Assembly (NCBI RefSeq): GCF_024713975.1
Contig: NC_091116.1
Location: 2,938,463-3,002,462, forward strand
From: Paralichthys olivaceus
Lineage: Eukaryota > Chordata > Actinopteri > Pleuronectiformes > Paralichthyidae
Direction of reading: 5' to 3'
DNA: 64,000 nt
A program made the position numbers and the translations under genes. The notes below the pieces were generated by a model. The model did not search any database and was not told the DNA's origin. It saw only the letters and a list, made by a program, of their open reading frames with translations. Each line of letters opens with the position of its first letter. Position 1 is the first letter of the stretch. This document shows, one piece after another, positions 63,350-64,000 of the stretch.

Positions 63350-64000
63350 CTATCAATGGTCTTTTTATTAATGATAAAATACATATAAGACAATCAATGC
63401 ACAGGAAAAAAGTTTTTTAGATTTTTCGTACAACATCCATAACACAAAACAATCCCTTGTCAAAACATCCGGACATGGACATACTTAAACATCTACTGAC
63501 AAAAAAATGTAAATAGACAGAATAATAATAATAATAATAAAAAATAAAAAAATTACAACCACGCTTGGAAAGATAAAAGATTAATAAATTTAATAACTGA
63601 AAAAAGCACAGCACAGACACCACCAAAAAAAGGTGAAATACATGAAAAATAGATACATAAATAAAATAGATAATAAACATTTAAAAAATTTAAAAATAAA
63701 AAAAATAAAAGGGGGGGGGGCTACTCAAAAATTATTGTTGAAGGTTTTTCATAAAATACCAAGAAGGGGCGCCATACTCTGTAGAATTTGTTTTCTGATC
63801 CCCGAATAGTGTATCTAATCTTCTCTAGATTCATGCAGGATATCATGTCTCTGAGCCAATGTGAACAGCAAGGAGGAGCTGGGTCCTTCCACTTAAGTGA
63901 AATAGCTCGTCGGGCTAGTAAAGAGGCAAAAGCAAGAAAGTTGAGCATAGCTTTATGTAAGTTCAAATCTGGAGCAATGCCAAAAATACCAGTCAAGGGA
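63350..64000 (-). mobile_element. L1-clade LINE 3' end (runs off the window)
   Basis: On the minus strand the ORF2 C-terminus reads FASLLARRAISLKWKDPAPP and then LEKIRYTIRGSENKFYRVW, ending at about 63721. It is followed by an A-poor/T-rich 3' UTR with a G-run (63711-63720), (AAT)n at 63524-63540 and an end at about 63350. The ARRAI-L-W-K-PAPP block is typical of fish L1 ORF2 ends. Only the 3' part lies in the window. Confidence 0.8.

Overview
The window looks like non-coding-rich chromosomal DNA of a teleost fish, probably a percomorph. The grounds are the AT-rich composition and fish-typical repeats: CR1/L2-clade and L1-clade LINEs, Tc1 and hAT transposons, LTR retroelements, and the abundant repeat ending in a (TTGAA)n tail. 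A fragment of the KMT5A-like SET gene family, which is expanded in fish, fits too. Nothing bacterial or viral-genomic is present.

The dominant structure is a large direct segmental duplication. Copy A (about 156-23746) and copy B (about 30783-63349) align end to end, separated by a unique 7 kb spacer (23747-30782). Shared order in both copies: CR1/L2 LINE remnants; a degenerate minus-strand endogenous retrovirus (ERV1, with LTR, primer-binding site, gag and protease traces); scattered minus-strand exon-like segments of one unidentified gene family, with a CCAAT/GC-box promoter-like region; a hAT transposon; a damaged L1-clade LINE; a LINE 3' fragment; a second LTR element (ERV2, a 1187-bp LTR); a BED-finger fragment; a promoter/exon 1 region; and an 18S rRNA fragment.

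The copies diverged by insertion and deletion. Copy B gained a full-length but inactivated 6.07 kb L1 with 18-bp target-site duplications, and a second hAT inserted into the first, itself carrying a Tc1 element. Copy B lost a 2.49 kb piece of LINE and a 0.4 kb piece of gag. Copy A lost about 2.65 kb that in B holds the best intact gene of the window: a two-exon, about 510-residue coiled-coil protein with seven 42-residue (six-heptad) repeats.

The spacer holds a truncated KMT5A-like SET-domain gene. A 3.1 kb TA-flanked DNA transposon interrupts its last exon and itself encodes a SAM-like protein. The spacer also has a SINE-like repeat, tRNA-like repeat pieces, and weak exon fragments resembling a cys-loop (5-HT3-like) receptor. 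Beyond copy B (63350-64000) lies the 3' end of another L1.

Most of the window is therefore mobile-element wreckage. Only the coiled-coil gene looks potentially functional. The unidentified minus-strand exon set carries in-frame stops in both copies. Product names rest on motif recognition by eye; no database search was possible.
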